Of a stretch of DNA of 64,000 nucleotides, positions 45,135 through 54,378 are shown piece by piece. Both the position numbers and the translations under genes were made by a program. Source of the DNA: Prolixibacteraceae bacterium UBA1413 (GTDB taxonomy: Bacteria > Bacteroidota > Bacteroidia > Bacteroidales > Prolixibacteraceae). The stretch lies in assembly GCA_002304925.1 (NCBI GenBank), contig DBPT01000015.1:1-64000 (forward strand). Direction: 5' to 3'. Numbering within the stretch: the first letter of the stretch is position 1; every line of letters begins with the position of its first letter. The notes below the pieces were generated by a model, which searched no databases, was not told where the DNA came from, and saw only the letters and a program-made list of their open reading frames with translations.

Positions 45135-45998
45135 TTAAGCCCCTTTTCTTCCACGGGAGCGGCGGACTCTCCTCCAGAAATAAACAACGGGTACGGCCAG
45201 GATCCAGAAGGGCCACAACTTGATCAGGAAGAGCAGGAAACTGACAAATCCGTGCCACCCTTTGGAGAGGGAGTGTTTCAGCCGTTCGCCGAAATCGCCC
45301 GGTCGGTCGGGACTGTATTTAAATCCCTTGTGTTTGGTGAGGGTCAGATTCAGGGTGCTGAAATCGACCTGGTCGCCCAGGTATTTCAACCTGCCGGTGA
45401 CACTTTCGATCTCCTCTTCCAGCAACCTGATCTTCTCCTCAATTTCGAGAATCTCTTTGACACTGACGGCTTTCTTCACCAGCTCACGGTAGCGTTCGAG
45501 GTATTCCCGCTTGTTAGCTAGCCGGGTCTCCAGGTCGATGAACTGGTCGGTCACATCGCGGGCGCCAATCTCCTTGTAGAGGATTTCCCCCTCCCCTGCT
45601 TCCAGGGCGGCGATAAATCCGTCAAAAGCCGCCGCAGGAATGCGGATGTTCAGGTTCCACGCTGACTCGTAATCACTGTTGTTAAAACTTTCGTTGGAGT
45701 AGTACCCCCCATTGTTACGCACCAGGGTATCGACCCGCGTCTTGCTCTTCTCCAGATCACTGGTCTTGATCCCCATCCGGCCATCACGGATTATCTTTTT
45801 GCGCACTTCCTCTACCGGCAAAGCATTATCGCCCTGAGGAGCCGTAGCTTCCTCACCGATAAAAGTCGTTTTCGAAGCCAGCTTCATATCGCTCATGGTG
45901 CTGACCTCGCGGTTCCCGCCTGACTGGCACGACCAGGCTGCCAAGCCGAAAATGCCCAGCACGAGGACTAATCTGACAACAATTTTGATCTTCTTCAT
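45135..45998 (-). CDS. DUF4349 lipoprotein
   Basis: This 287-residue protein has signal peptide LAAWSCQSGG (lipoprotein). The DUF4349 core follows: KIIRDGRMGIKTSDLEKSKTRVD, GGYYSNESF, LNIRIPAAAFDGFIAAL, DVTDQFIDLETRLANKREYLERY, and a coiled coil (about 175-215). It ends with a C-terminal membrane helix and a basic tail. Members are thought to sit in the envelope; function unknown. It lies 122 bp downstream of the seven-gene locus C operon on the same strand, so read-through is possible but membership is uncertain. Confidence 0.85.
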   Translation of the reverse strand: MKKIKIVVRLVLVLGIFGLAAWSCQSGGNREVSTMSDMKLASKTTFIGEEATAPQGDNALPVEEVRKKIIRDGRMGIKTSDLEKSKTRVDTLVRNNGGYYSNESFNNSDYESAWNLNIRIPAAAFDGFIAALEAGEGEILYKEIGARDVTDQFIDLETRLANKREYLERYRELVKKAVSVKEILEIEEKIRLLEEEIESVTGRLKYLGDQVDFSTLNLTLTKHKGFKYSPDRPGDFGERLKHSLSKGWHGFVSFLLFLIKLWPFWILAVPVVYFWRRVRRSRGRKGA

Positions 45999-46120
45999 TT
46001 AATTTAGATTTACTATGATTTAACGACTGTAAAAGATACAACAATAATTGCTACGTATCGTCCCCGGATCAGCCCCGGCAGCCTGTTTCTTAGCACAAAG
46101 CCCCGGGAAGATAACCTTAT

Positions 46121-46735
46121 CTACTCCTCGGTGATCTTTCCCATCTTGGGGATGATGTGGATCAGGAACTGCTGGTTTCGGTATTCCTGATCACCCGAAT
46201 ATTCGCGGATACCCCGGGTGCCGCTCCCCGAAATCTGCACCTCGCAGTATTCCGGATCAAAGACGATCCCTTCCATCCGCCAGAGGTTGTAAAGAGACAA
46301 CGCCCGCTTGTAGCTCAGCTCAAAGTTGAGGGGATAGTTGTCTCTGGAAGCCATTCCTTCGATCACGATCAGGTATTTGATATCCAGTTCCCTGAAATCG
46401 GGATGGGTGCTCATCTGGTATACCAGCCTGAATACCGACTGGCCTACATTAACGAGATAGGGGCGATAACTGTCGGGGATTGCCGACGAACCCCTCGGAA
46501 ACTGGATTTGCTCCTTCAGCCTGAACCGTTTGTAAAGGGGCTGGTATTCAAAATATTCCGCCGGAAGCTGCTGCACCGCCGTCTGGAGCTCCTGGATCTT
46601 TGCCAGCTGTTTCTCGGTGGCGTTCTTCTGGTATTGCAGGTATCCGATGGTGACCACGAAGAGGACCATCATGATGAAGAAGAGGCTGGTCATCAGGTCG
46701 GAATAGCTGATCCAAAAGAAATTGTCCTTGCGCAT
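46121..46735 (-). CDS. Locus C: MotB/ZorB-like stator subunit with OmpA-type domain
   Basis: This 204-residue protein starts with a short cytosolic tail and then WISYSDLMTSLFFIMMVLF, the MotB-type membrane helix with the ion-carrying aspartate (Asp13 in YSDLMT). A periplasmic stalk and an OmpA/MotB peptidoglycan-binding domain follow (LIVIEGMASRDNYPLNFELSYKRALSLYNLW). With the MotA-like gene 4 bp upstream it should form an ion-driven 5:2-type stator like MotAB, ExbBD or ZorAB. Last gene of the operon. Confidence 0.8.
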   Translation of the reverse strand: MRKDNFFWISYSDLMTSLFFIMMVLFVVTIGYLQYQKNATEKQLAKIQELQTAVQQLPAEYFEYQPLYKRFRLKEQIQFPRGSSAIPDSYRPYLVNVGQSVFRLVYQMSTHPDFRELDIKYLIVIEGMASRDNYPLNFELSYKRALSLYNLWRMEGIVFDPEYCEVQISGSGTRGIREYSGDQEYRNQQFLIHIIPKMGKITEE

Positions 46736-46739
46736 GGAA

Positions 46740-48326
46740 TCACAGCAGGTTAAAATAATAAAGCACGATTCCCGCGGTCACCGTGATGATTCCCAGCAAG
46801 GCGAGGATGCGCAGGAGGATTTCCGCCTTTTCCCACCATTTCCCGGCAGGCCGCTTCAGGGGGGATTTTCCCGTGAGGGCAAAGGTAAGTTCACGGAGGC
46901 TTTCCAGCACCTCCTGGTTTGAAGTTTCCGTTTTCCGGATCATCTCGGCAGCCCGGCCGTCAATGGTATTTTGCAGGGAACCCAGGGATTCCAGGTTTTT
47001 CAGCTGCTCAAACCGGGGCACGGCATTGCGGTATGCCGCCATGAACTCATTGAGATGGTTCGCCGTGACACTTTTCAGCTCTTCCACCACTTTTCCGAAG
47101 GCTTCCCGCAAGGCCGAGTCGGTCTGGTCCGACAAGGCATAGAGGGTCTGAATGCTGTTTTGCGTGCGTTCGCGCAACGTGCCGATCGCCTCCCCGAAGT
47201 GGGATTCGGTGAGGTCCACGGCCCGCAGGGCGGCAGATCCCGCCTGCTCAATCCTGTCAAAATGGGCTGTCAGGAAACGGGTGAGCTCCCTCGACTGGGC
47301 CAGGGTGGTGTTGACTTCCCCGGCAATGGCATCCACCCGGACCGTGCTGCTGGCAAACTCCTTCAGATTGGCAGCGATGGCCTCAATGCCCGAAAGATAC
47401 TGCGAAAAGTGCTGCAGGGCTTCCACACTCCCCTCCAGCCTGTCGAAAAGCTCCAGGTTTGCCTTCGATACCCGGGTCACATTCATTCGCTCCAGCCGGG
47501 AGATGATCCCCTGCTGATGGTAAAGGTTCCGGCTGGTAATTTCTGCCGCTTCATGCACCTTGCCCACGATCACGGTGGCTTCGCGCGAAAAATGGTCCAG
47601 ACTGGCCTTCAGCCCCGATACTCCGGTATCCTCCGCCCTGATCAACTCGGGTAGCAACCGTGCCTGCAGATAGGAGAGCTGGGCATTCTTCCGCCGCAGG
47701 GTCTCCGCTTTGGCCCGCTTGTAGAAAAACGAGGAGAGCACCGTGGTGCACAACAGCCCGCTCAGACTGGCCGTCATGGCCAGTTTCACCCCGTCGATCA
47801 GAGTGTTGATCCCCTGCGTGAAATTATGCCCGTCGATATCGGGCATGGCAAACAATCCGAAGATAATCCCTACCATTGTAGCCGCCAACCCGAGATACAA
47901 AGGGGTGGGTAACGACTGGCTGATCTCCTCGTCTTTGCTGTCCACCTCCCTGTCCACCAGGTCTCTGATGATGCCGAAATTTACCGAAGCCCCGTAATTG
48001 TTCAGCAGGTAAGTGTTCAGCGCCATTTTGATCCGGAGAAGGATCTCGTGTTTGCTTTCCGTTTCCGTCAGGGTGATCCGGGCATATGCAGCTTCCGAAG
48101 GAGGATCCTCTCCCGGCGACAGATAAACGGTATTGGCAAGGATCAGGTCGGAATTGCCCAGGTACCGCCGTTCCACATAGCCGTTCCTCACCAGGAGGAG
48201 GTCGCGGAAAACCGAACGCAGGCTGCGGATATTCAGATACACCCTGAAGGTATGAACCACCTGGAAGAGAACCACCGCCACGATGACAGCCAGTTCGGCA
48301 ATGTAAACCGGTTCTTCGGAAATCAT
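46740..48326 (-). CDS. Locus C: MotA/TolQ/ExbB-like channel with long coiled-coil tail
   Basis: This 528-residue protein has an N-terminal membrane helix (AELAVIVAVVLFQVVHTF), then the pair LGLAATMVGIIFGLF and LAMTASLSGLLCTTVLSSFF, which carries the Gly/Ala/Thr pattern of MotA/ExbB channel helices. About 280 residues of coiled coil (about 210-490) and a C-terminal helix (ILALLGIITVTAGIVLYYF) follow. A long cytosolic tail on a MotA-like protein is the arrangement of ZorA in Zorya defence; no ZorC/D/E gene is present. Starts 2 bp after the previous stop. Confidence 0.75.
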   Translation of the reverse strand: MISEEPVYIAELAVIVAVVLFQVVHTFRVYLNIRSLRSVFRDLLLVRNGYVERRYLGNSDLILANTVYLSPGEDPPSEAAYARITLTETESKHEILLRIKMALNTYLLNNYGASVNFGIIRDLVDREVDSKDEEISQSLPTPLYLGLAATMVGIIFGLFAMPDIDGHNFTQGINTLIDGVKLAMTASLSGLLCTTVLSSFFYKRAKAETLRRKNAQLSYLQARLLPELIRAEDTGVSGLKASLDHFSREATVIVGKVHEAAEITSRNLYHQQGIISRLERMNVTRVSKANLELFDRLEGSVEALQHFSQYLSGIEAIAANLKEFASSTVRVDAIAGEVNTTLAQSRELTRFLTAHFDRIEQAGSAALRAVDLTESHFGEAIGTLRERTQNSIQTLYALSDQTDSALREAFGKVVEELKSVTANHLNEFMAAYRNAVPRFEQLKNLESLGSLQNTIDGRAAEMIRKTETSNQEVLESLRELTFALTGKSPLKRPAGKWWEKAEILLRILALLGIITVTAGIVLYYFNLL

Positions 48327-48328
48327 GA

Positions 48329-49072
48329 TCAGACCAGCTTAACCCTGATTTTTTTGTTACAGATCCACTTCCCCGATACCAGGGCCACCATTCCTTTTTC
48401 GTCCTGGACCACCCGGTTGGCCGAATTCCGCCCGGCGATGTTGGAAATTTCACACACCGGGAGAAGGTAATAATCCACGTTGTTGATGGCTTTCAGGTCC
48501 AAATCCCCGGAAAGGTAATGAAGTTCTCCCCGGTCGCTATCCTTTTTTGTCACAACCATGAACAGTTTCCGGTTGTCATACTCTGGCTCGCTCCGGTCAG
48601 CCGGGAAATGGCCCTGGTGGTCAGGAATGCCGAAATACAGGGTGACGGTGTCGTCAGAAGGGGCAGCATCCCCCTTCCTGATGTCAGAGGCGCCACGGGT
48701 GCCCGGCACCCTGTTTTTCAAGCCCGCAGGAGAAGCCACTATGATTTTCAGTTCCTGGTTTTCACGACGCAATTCCTCCACCTTCCGCAATAAGTCAAGA
48801 CCTGACTGCTTGTGCTGATCCAGTTGCCAGGCTTCCTCTTCCAGCTGGCCCTGCAATTTTTCAACCTCCCGCTTGTAGTGTTCCTTGTGACGCTTGAGCA
48901 CTTTCACCTCCGGAAAGAGGACAGGCTTCCACCATTTCCGCTTTTTGCGGATCTCCCTCCGGTAAGCCCTCATCTCATCATTCAGGTAGATCCTGATCAC
49001 CTGGCGGGTGATCAGGTACATGAAAGCCACCCCCAGGAAAAATGCTGCTGCATAAAGAAAGTAATCCATCAA
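48329..49072 (-). CDS. Locus C: membrane-anchored coiled-coil protein
   Basis: This 247-residue protein has an N-terminal membrane helix (DYFLYAAAFFLGVAFMYLIT), a very basic stretch (RREIRKKRKWWK), a coiled coil (about 60-110), a linker and a beta-rich C-terminal domain (TVTLYFGIPDHQGHFPADRS...FMVVTKKDSDRGELHYLSG). No named family. Its start overlaps the stop of the Hsp70-like gene by four bases (ATGA), so it is translationally coupled and probably a structural partner linking the cytosolic NTPases to the membrane. Confidence 0.65.
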   Translation of the reverse strand: MMDYFLYAAAFFLGVAFMYLITRQVIRIYLNDEMRAYRREIRKKRKWWKPVLFPEVKVLKRHKEHYKREVEKLQGQLEEEAWQLDQHKQSGLDLLRKVEELRRENQELKIIVASPAGLKNRVPGTRGASDIRKGDAAPSDDTVTLYFGIPDHQGHFPADRSEPEYDNRKLFMVVTKKDSDRGELHYLSGDLDLKAINNVDYYLLPVCEISNIAGRNSANRVVQDEKGMVALVSGKWICNKKIRVKLV

Positions 49073-52000
49073 TCGCCGGTTTCAGAAAGTTCAAAAGAGA
49101 GTTTGTTCAGTATCCCGATCAGGGGGTAGAAGAAGAGGGTCTCCTCGGCATGTTTCTCGTTCTTCTTGAAGAAAGCTTTTAATCCGCGCATAAGATACTC
49201 CCGGATGTTCTCCCCGCGCATATGCCTGAAGATCCAGTAAGCCTGCAGTTCGATATTAAAGGCCCCTTCCAGGTTAACGCCGCCGGTGTATTCGTCGAGG
49301 AGGGCATAGAAATCGAGGATCGTCTTTTCGATCATCTCCATTGCCCGGTCGTCGATGTCCCCGTATTTCGGGGTTTTCAGAATCTCCTTCTCCTTATCGA
49401 GGGCGGTGCCCCATATTCCGTCACCGGTTCCCCCCATCCAGAAACGGATGGTGTTGCCGGTGATGCTTTCACCGACGCCTACCTTGAGGGCCCCCTTGCA
49501 GGTGATCTCCTTGGGGATGGAAGAGAGCTGTACCGACAGAACCGGAATCTCCGTCCCGTAGACTTTTCCGAAGATAAACCGGAACAATCCTGACAACTGG
49601 TTCAGTTTCGCCGTCGGGTCCAGGATGGCTGCCGTTTTGGAAGCGGTTCCGCTGAGCAGGATGTAGCGGGGTACCTTCTCCCCTGACAGTTTAAGCAGGT
49701 TGGCGGCATAATAGGCCAAAGCCCCGTAAAAGATGAAGATGGGAAGCTTCATCCACTTATGGTTCTCCAGGAGGCGGGTATAACTGAACGGGGTACGGCT
49801 TCCGGCCTCCAGACCGAAGAGGAAGCTGCTGAAATCGGCGGAATCCTTGGTGCGCTGAAGGATATTTTCCAGGATGGGCTCCATCAGGGTATCCCCCCTC
49901 ACCGCCTCTCTGGCAGGTGCCGAAAAAATGCGAACAAAACCGTTGCGGTCGGAATTGTTCCGGAATTCCCCGGTGGGGAAACCATCCCCGAAAATGGCAT
50001 TTCCCGCAAATTTTACGGATGATATCAGCTTCGCCCGCGATGTCGCCTCATCAAAAACGGCCATGTCACTGGAACCCCCGCCGATGTCGATTGAAAGACT
50101 CTGGCCGATGACCGACGACTTGTAATAGAGATAGGGGGCGATGCTCTCGGGAATGCCGTTGATACGGCTTCCCGCAGGTTCCAACCCGAATACCGACTTG
50201 TACGCCTGCTGCCAGGTGCGGAACAAAACCCCCAGTTCGTATTCATCCATGCTTACCGGATAGAACCAGGTGATGGTGGTCTGGTCCGGATCCCCGCCCA
50301 GGATGAGAGTCTTGTAAAAAACCAGCAATACCAGCATTTCGATATAGCTCCTGACCAGGGTTTCATCGCGCGTGTCAGCATAATTGCTCCATTTCAGCTG
50401 AGTACGGATGTCGAGATATACCGGGAAATGGATCTTTTCATAAAGCATGTAATTGTTCACATGCTGAAAAGGCTCCGGAAGGGTCCTGGCATCCAGGTCC
50501 TTGTTGAACGCCAGGGCAGTACGCAGGGGGAAACGGATTTCCCCGGGATTCTCATCTGAGAGAATGTAAGGAATGATCTCCTGTTCGAAAATCCGGTCAT
50601 CGGCGATATCCTGAAAATTCACCGAAGGATGGTGCACGTCGAGGAGCGACTGCCATACAGGCTGGCTGGCCGAACTGTCGAAGGCCACGGCATCGCTGTT
50701 CCCGTACTTGTATTCCATATGCGTATTGGTGGTACCGAAATCTATGGCGAAGTGAACGGCATGATAACCTTTCCCTGCCGGCTTCCACCGGGGAAGAACA
50801 CATCCGCCAGAACCCCCGGAGGTAATCCTGACAACATCGAAATTCCCGGAGGTTTTGTAATAATAACTACGTTGTACTTTGCTGCGGTTCCTGAAAACAG
50901 GCTCCGAAATCCCGGTCACCTTCCCAGTTTCATAACATTCCACCCTGACCGGATTGGGTTCCTCCCTGCCATCATCGAGGATCCCGATGGTATAGGGAAA
51001 CGTTTTGTCCTCTACCCGCACATAGGGAATGACAGCCAGGTGAAGGTCACATTTTACCTTGTCGGGCTGGCTGTAGATCTTCCTGAAAGTGATTTTCCCC
51101 CTTTTCACCGGGATTTCCAGGATCGCTTCGATTCCTCCTCCTGAAAGGTTACGGAGGGTAAGCATGCGTTCGGCACTCGCAGCGCTGAAATACTTAAAGA
51201 AGAGGGGCGTCAGGGGGATCAGGCAGTTCGAAGCACCACACTGGGTGAATTTGGATCCGTCGACGGGATAAGGAAGTTCTATGATCTTCTCTTCCAGGAA
51301 ATTGCCTTCCGACAGCCAGGGGTATCTGTCTTCCTGGATGGGCAATACCGAAAGTTCGGGTGTCTGGTCATTTTTCAGGGGCACCGTATTATCTTCATTC
51401 CAGAGGATGCCCGGCGTGGTATAGGTCCACCGTCCGGGGAACCTGCCCTGGGGGAGGACCAGCGGTTTCCGGGCTTCCGGGGGATAATCGCTGACCATGG
51501 TGAAGTCACTGGTTTCGCCGATTCCGCCGTCTTCCTCATCTTCGGGCTGAATCCCCAGGGGAATTCCCAGGACTTCGCAGGTATCGTTCATGTTGCTGCC
51601 CACCGTGCAGGGGTTGTAGGATGCCAGGGCTGACGCGTCGAGGTTGGTGACGGCACTGGTAAGCTCATGGGAGAGCATTTCAAGACGTACCTTCTCCAAG
51701 TAGGCGAATACTTCGGGGAAATTGACAGGAAACCCGGGCTGTTTTGCCAGGGCATAGAGGTATTTTACAAAGGAAGGTTCCCGTTGGAACAGCGGGCAGA
51801 GTTTTTCGCCGAAAAACCGGTGGTCAGAGCTTTTCAGGTGCAACGAAGCCGTTGCTTTTCCGGCATCGGGAGCCGCAATGAAAAGGGTGGCCGGAGAGGT
51901 GCCCCCGATCACCTGGCGGGTGGCCCGGTTGAGAAGAAGGTAGAGGCGTCTGACATGTTCGAAATTATAAAGCACCAGGTTGCCGGCTTCTTCACGGCTC

Positions 52001-52395
52001 ACACTGTCCTGGTCCCAATAAAGCTGCAGGGTCTCCGCAAAACGGTTATGGCGCACCAGGCCTCCGGTACCTGAGAGGGCCCTGAAACGGGCCACAGGAT
52101 TGTAAGAGACCACCTGTATCTTACTCCGGTATTTTTGGGAGAGATAAAAGAGCTGCGCCACGTCGAGGGCTTCCGACACCAGCCGGTGATGGGCGCTGTT
52201 CCCGTCAATGCCATGGCCGGTGACCCAGCGGAATGCCGATTTCACCAGGTCAATCCTGGCATAGGGACTGGGAATGGAAGTGGCGACCTCTTTCCCTTCC
52301 GTGCGGATGGTGGTGAGCTGGGCCGGGGTCAGGGGTTGGCTGACAAACCACCCGGTACCACTGGCTCCTTCGTGTAATCTAAAAACTTTGGCCAT
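49069..52395 (-). CDS. Locus C: giant protein with actin/Hsp70-type ATPase domain
   Basis: This 1108-residue protein has no signal peptide. The first 540 residues match no family I recognise. From about 545 it carries the actin-superfamily ATPase signatures in order: phosphate-1 FAIDFGTTNTHMEYK (about 549), phosphate-2 SLSIDIGGGSSDMAVFD (about 765) and the adenosine motif YILLSGTASKTAAI (about 911). The spacing is larger than in DnaK. No Hsp70 substrate-binding domain is visible. It lies 2 bp downstream of the tubulin-like gene. An ATP-driven scaffold or chaperone for the machine is my inference. Confidence 0.8.
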   Translation of the reverse strand: MAKVFRLHEGASGTGWFVSQPLTPAQLTTIRTEGKEVATSIPSPYARIDLVKSAFRWVTGHGIDGNSAHHRLVSEALDVAQLFYLSQKYRSKIQVVSYNPVARFRALSGTGGLVRHNRFAETLQLYWDQDSVSREEAGNLVLYNFEHVRRLYLLLNRATRQVIGGTSPATLFIAAPDAGKATASLHLKSSDHRFFGEKLCPLFQREPSFVKYLYALAKQPGFPVNFPEVFAYLEKVRLEMLSHELTSAVTNLDASALASYNPCTVGSNMNDTCEVLGIPLGIQPEDEEDGGIGETSDFTMVSDYPPEARKPLVLPQGRFPGRWTYTTPGILWNEDNTVPLKNDQTPELSVLPIQEDRYPWLSEGNFLEEKIIELPYPVDGSKFTQCGASNCLIPLTPLFFKYFSAASAERMLTLRNLSGGGIEAILEIPVKRGKITFRKIYSQPDKVKCDLHLAVIPYVRVEDKTFPYTIGILDDGREEPNPVRVECYETGKVTGISEPVFRNRSKVQRSYYYKTSGNFDVVRITSGGSGGCVLPRWKPAGKGYHAVHFAIDFGTTNTHMEYKYGNSDAVAFDSSASQPVWQSLLDVHHPSVNFQDIADDRIFEQEIIPYILSDENPGEIRFPLRTALAFNKDLDARTLPEPFQHVNNYMLYEKIHFPVYLDIRTQLKWSNYADTRDETLVRSYIEMLVLLVFYKTLILGGDPDQTTITWFYPVSMDEYELGVLFRTWQQAYKSVFGLEPAGSRINGIPESIAPYLYYKSSVIGQSLSIDIGGGSSDMAVFDEATSRAKLISSVKFAGNAIFGDGFPTGEFRNNSDRNGFVRIFSAPAREAVRGDTLMEPILENILQRTKDSADFSSFLFGLEAGSRTPFSYTRLLENHKWMKLPIFIFYGALAYYAANLLKLSGEKVPRYILLSGTASKTAAILDPTAKLNQLSGLFRFIFGKVYGTEIPVLSVQLSSIPKEITCKGALKVGVGESITGNTIRFWMGGTGDGIWGTALDKEKEILKTPKYGDIDDRAMEMIEKTILDFYALLDEYTGGVNLEGAFNIELQAYWIFRHMRGENIREYLMRGLKAFFKKNEKHAEETLFFYPLIGILNKLSFELSETGD

Positions 52396-52397
52396 AA

Positions 52398-53909
52398 CTA
52401 ACGGATAATTAACTCCTTCTTTGTTAAAACTTTTTCTGTGGAAAGCCCGAATAGCCTGATGAGGGTGGAATGCTTCATCCCTACCGGAGCCCGCAGGTCA
52501 TCACGGGCAATCAAACGGCAGTTCCAGACATCCAGGGCCCTGAAACTCAGGTTGCCCTTCGGGGCGCTGTTCCGTACCAGGTTGAGGGCCGTATCGGCCG
52601 TCATCTCCCTGAAAGGGATAAAGGAGGGTTTGTTCTCGCCCATCTCCCTGATCCATTCATCAAAAAGCGCATTGAAAGCTTTTACCTGCAGGTTATACTC
52701 CACGGAACTGAAATAGCTGCGGTCGAGAACCGAATTGTTGCTCGAGGGCACCAACCTGATGTTGCTGCGTGTCCACCGCGAAACCCCCAGGGCTCGCGGA
52801 AGCCCTTTCTCGAGATATCCGGTGAAAAGCCGGTATTTGGTGAGCGGTCCCGACAGTTTTTTGACATCATCGAGGTTGAGGTCTCCGAAGGTAATGGTCT
52901 CTGTCTCATTCTCTATGCCATACTCCTTCACCCGGGTGCCGTTGACCGCTTTTCCTCCCGAAACGCCGTGCAAGTCCCTATTTTTACAAAAATCCAGGAT
53001 GGCCAGAGCCCCTGCCAGCTCCAGAAAATGGGCGTTGTTTTTCTGCTCCTTTCCGCCGACGGCATACGGGATCACATTGGTATTTCCCCTGTTGCCGATG
53101 AGATACAGAGCGTTGATCCTGTTCTGCCCGATGATGGTGCGGTTGTAATAGTCGAGGGCGATCTTGGCTTTCTCCTCAAAGGATTCCGAGTTGATTTCAT
53201 CCTGCCGGTTGAGGGCAAAATAGGGAAGGTAGGTAATCCCGCCGATGGGGGCATCCTTGACGTGCACCCGGTGCGGAATTTCACTGTTACCCCGCAGGTT
53301 TTTCAGCAGCAGGGGGAAACCCGCCGCCCCGGTGCCCCCGAAGATGGAATTGATGATGAAGATGGCATCTCCCGGGGAAAAGGTCTGGCCAAACCTGATA
53401 AAATCATCGGACGACGTGAACTGGTTCAGCACGACGGAGCCCATGTGGGGATTTCCCTTGAAGCCCACACTGATGTCGGCATCGAGGTTGGCTTCCGACC
53501 ACAGAAGCCTGATGAAATTGCGGTCGTCTTCACCCGCTTCTGGGTTATCGCCCAGCTCTTCAAAACCGATATATTTGCGGAAGGAGTTGCCGTCGACCCC
53601 GTTGAGCCTGAACTGGAAAAAATCGGGGTTGATGCCCGCCGAATGGTCCGCCAGCTCATGGATGGTCTTGACCTCCTGACCGAAAAAGTCATCGGGATGG
53701 TCGACCTGGTTCCGCACCTGCTGGTAGAGGCGGAGGATGTCCTTGGTGCGGCTCAGGTCGCCGTTGCCCGTATCGGGGTCTATGATGACGGGGACAACGG
53801 TATCAAAGCCGTTCTCCAGACGGCACCCGGCCGCAAAAAGCATGGTGAGCGCCTTGATCACCCGGCTGCCGGTGCCGCCGATGCCGAAAATATAAAGTTT
53901 CTGTGCCAT
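52398..53909 (-). CDS. Locus C: tubulin/FtsZ-superfamily GTPase
   Basis: This 503-residue protein begins KLYIFGIGGTGSRVIKALTM (T1 nucleotide loop at residues 8-16). Near residue 190 it has SIFGGTGAAGFPLL, the GGTGxxG tubulin signature (T4), preceded by FIINS as in FtsZ/tubulin. Beyond about 240 it departs from FtsZ. It best fits the tubulin-like families distinct from FtsZ (Tubulin_2 / FtsZ-like type). GTP-dependent polymerisation is expected from the fold but unproven. The actin-like gene follows immediately. Confidence 0.75.
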   Translation of the reverse strand: MAQKLYIFGIGGTGSRVIKALTMLFAAGCRLENGFDTVVPVIIDPDTGNGDLSRTKDILRLYQQVRNQVDHPDDFFGQEVKTIHELADHSAGINPDFFQFRLNGVDGNSFRKYIGFEELGDNPEAGEDDRNFIRLLWSEANLDADISVGFKGNPHMGSVVLNQFTSSDDFIRFGQTFSPGDAIFIINSIFGGTGAAGFPLLLKNLRGNSEIPHRVHVKDAPIGGITYLPYFALNRQDEINSESFEEKAKIALDYYNRTIIGQNRINALYLIGNRGNTNVIPYAVGGKEQKNNAHFLELAGALAILDFCKNRDLHGVSGGKAVNGTRVKEYGIENETETITFGDLNLDDVKKLSGPLTKYRLFTGYLEKGLPRALGVSRWTRSNIRLVPSSNNSVLDRSYFSSVEYNLQVKAFNALFDEWIREMGENKPSFIPFREMTADTALNLVRNSAPKGNLSFRALDVWNCRLIARDDLRAPVGMKHSTLIRLFGLSTEKVLTKKELIIR

Positions 53910-53918
53910 AATACTGAA

Positions 53919-54368
53919 TTAAAAGGGTAAATGCATCTGGATCCTGCTGAACTGCTTCATAACCAGGCTCGCCATAAATCCTACCGCCAGGGAGAGCCCG
54001 GCGTTGATCAGGGCATACCGCATGGGAAGTCCTTCGGCATAGGCTTTGTACCCCGACTCCGCATCACCCAAAGCATCGGCAAGGGCCTGGTTCCCCGAAT
54101 CAAAAATGGCGTGGTCAGCCACCAGCCAGGTGGTTACCAACACCGTTACGGCCGAGGCCAGAAGCCACACCAGCCAGTGAAGGAACCTGCCGTAAGGGTA
54201 TTTCCACAGATAATAGAAGAGGAGCCAGAAAAGCAGGGGCAGCCCAATGAAAAGAAACCCCAGCCTGAGATACCCCCCGAAATCAAACAGGGTGGTGAAA
54301 ATCTCAAGGTAGTTGGCATTGTAAACCCCGAAAAGGGATTCATACATCGCTGCAAATAATTCATTCAT
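53919..54368 (-). CDS. Locus C: small three-TM membrane protein
   Basis: This 149-residue protein has membrane helices at about residues 33-55 (LRLGFLFIGLPLLFWLLFYYLW), 62-84 (LHWLVWLLASAVTVLVTTWLV) and 122-140 (LINAGLSLAVGFMASLVM), with a loop between the last two. No family recognised. It sits 9-10 bp from both neighbours, between the vWA lipoprotein and the tubulin-like gene, so it probably belongs to the complex. Confidence 0.7.
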   Translation of the reverse strand: MNELFAAMYESLFGVYNANYLEIFTTLFDFGGYLRLGFLFIGLPLLFWLLFYYLWKYPYGRFLHWLVWLLASAVTVLVTTWLVADHAIFDSGNQALADALGDAESGYKAYAEGLPMRYALINAGLSLAVGFMASLVMKQFSRIQMHLPF

Positions 54369-54378
54369 TGATCAGTGT

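Noticed and set aside
52470..53930. Long plus-strand open frame (486 codons) opposite the tubulin-like gene
   Set aside because: It mirrors the codon pattern of the real gene, lacks domain motifs and has no signal or neighbours; the minus-strand frame has clear tubulin signatures.
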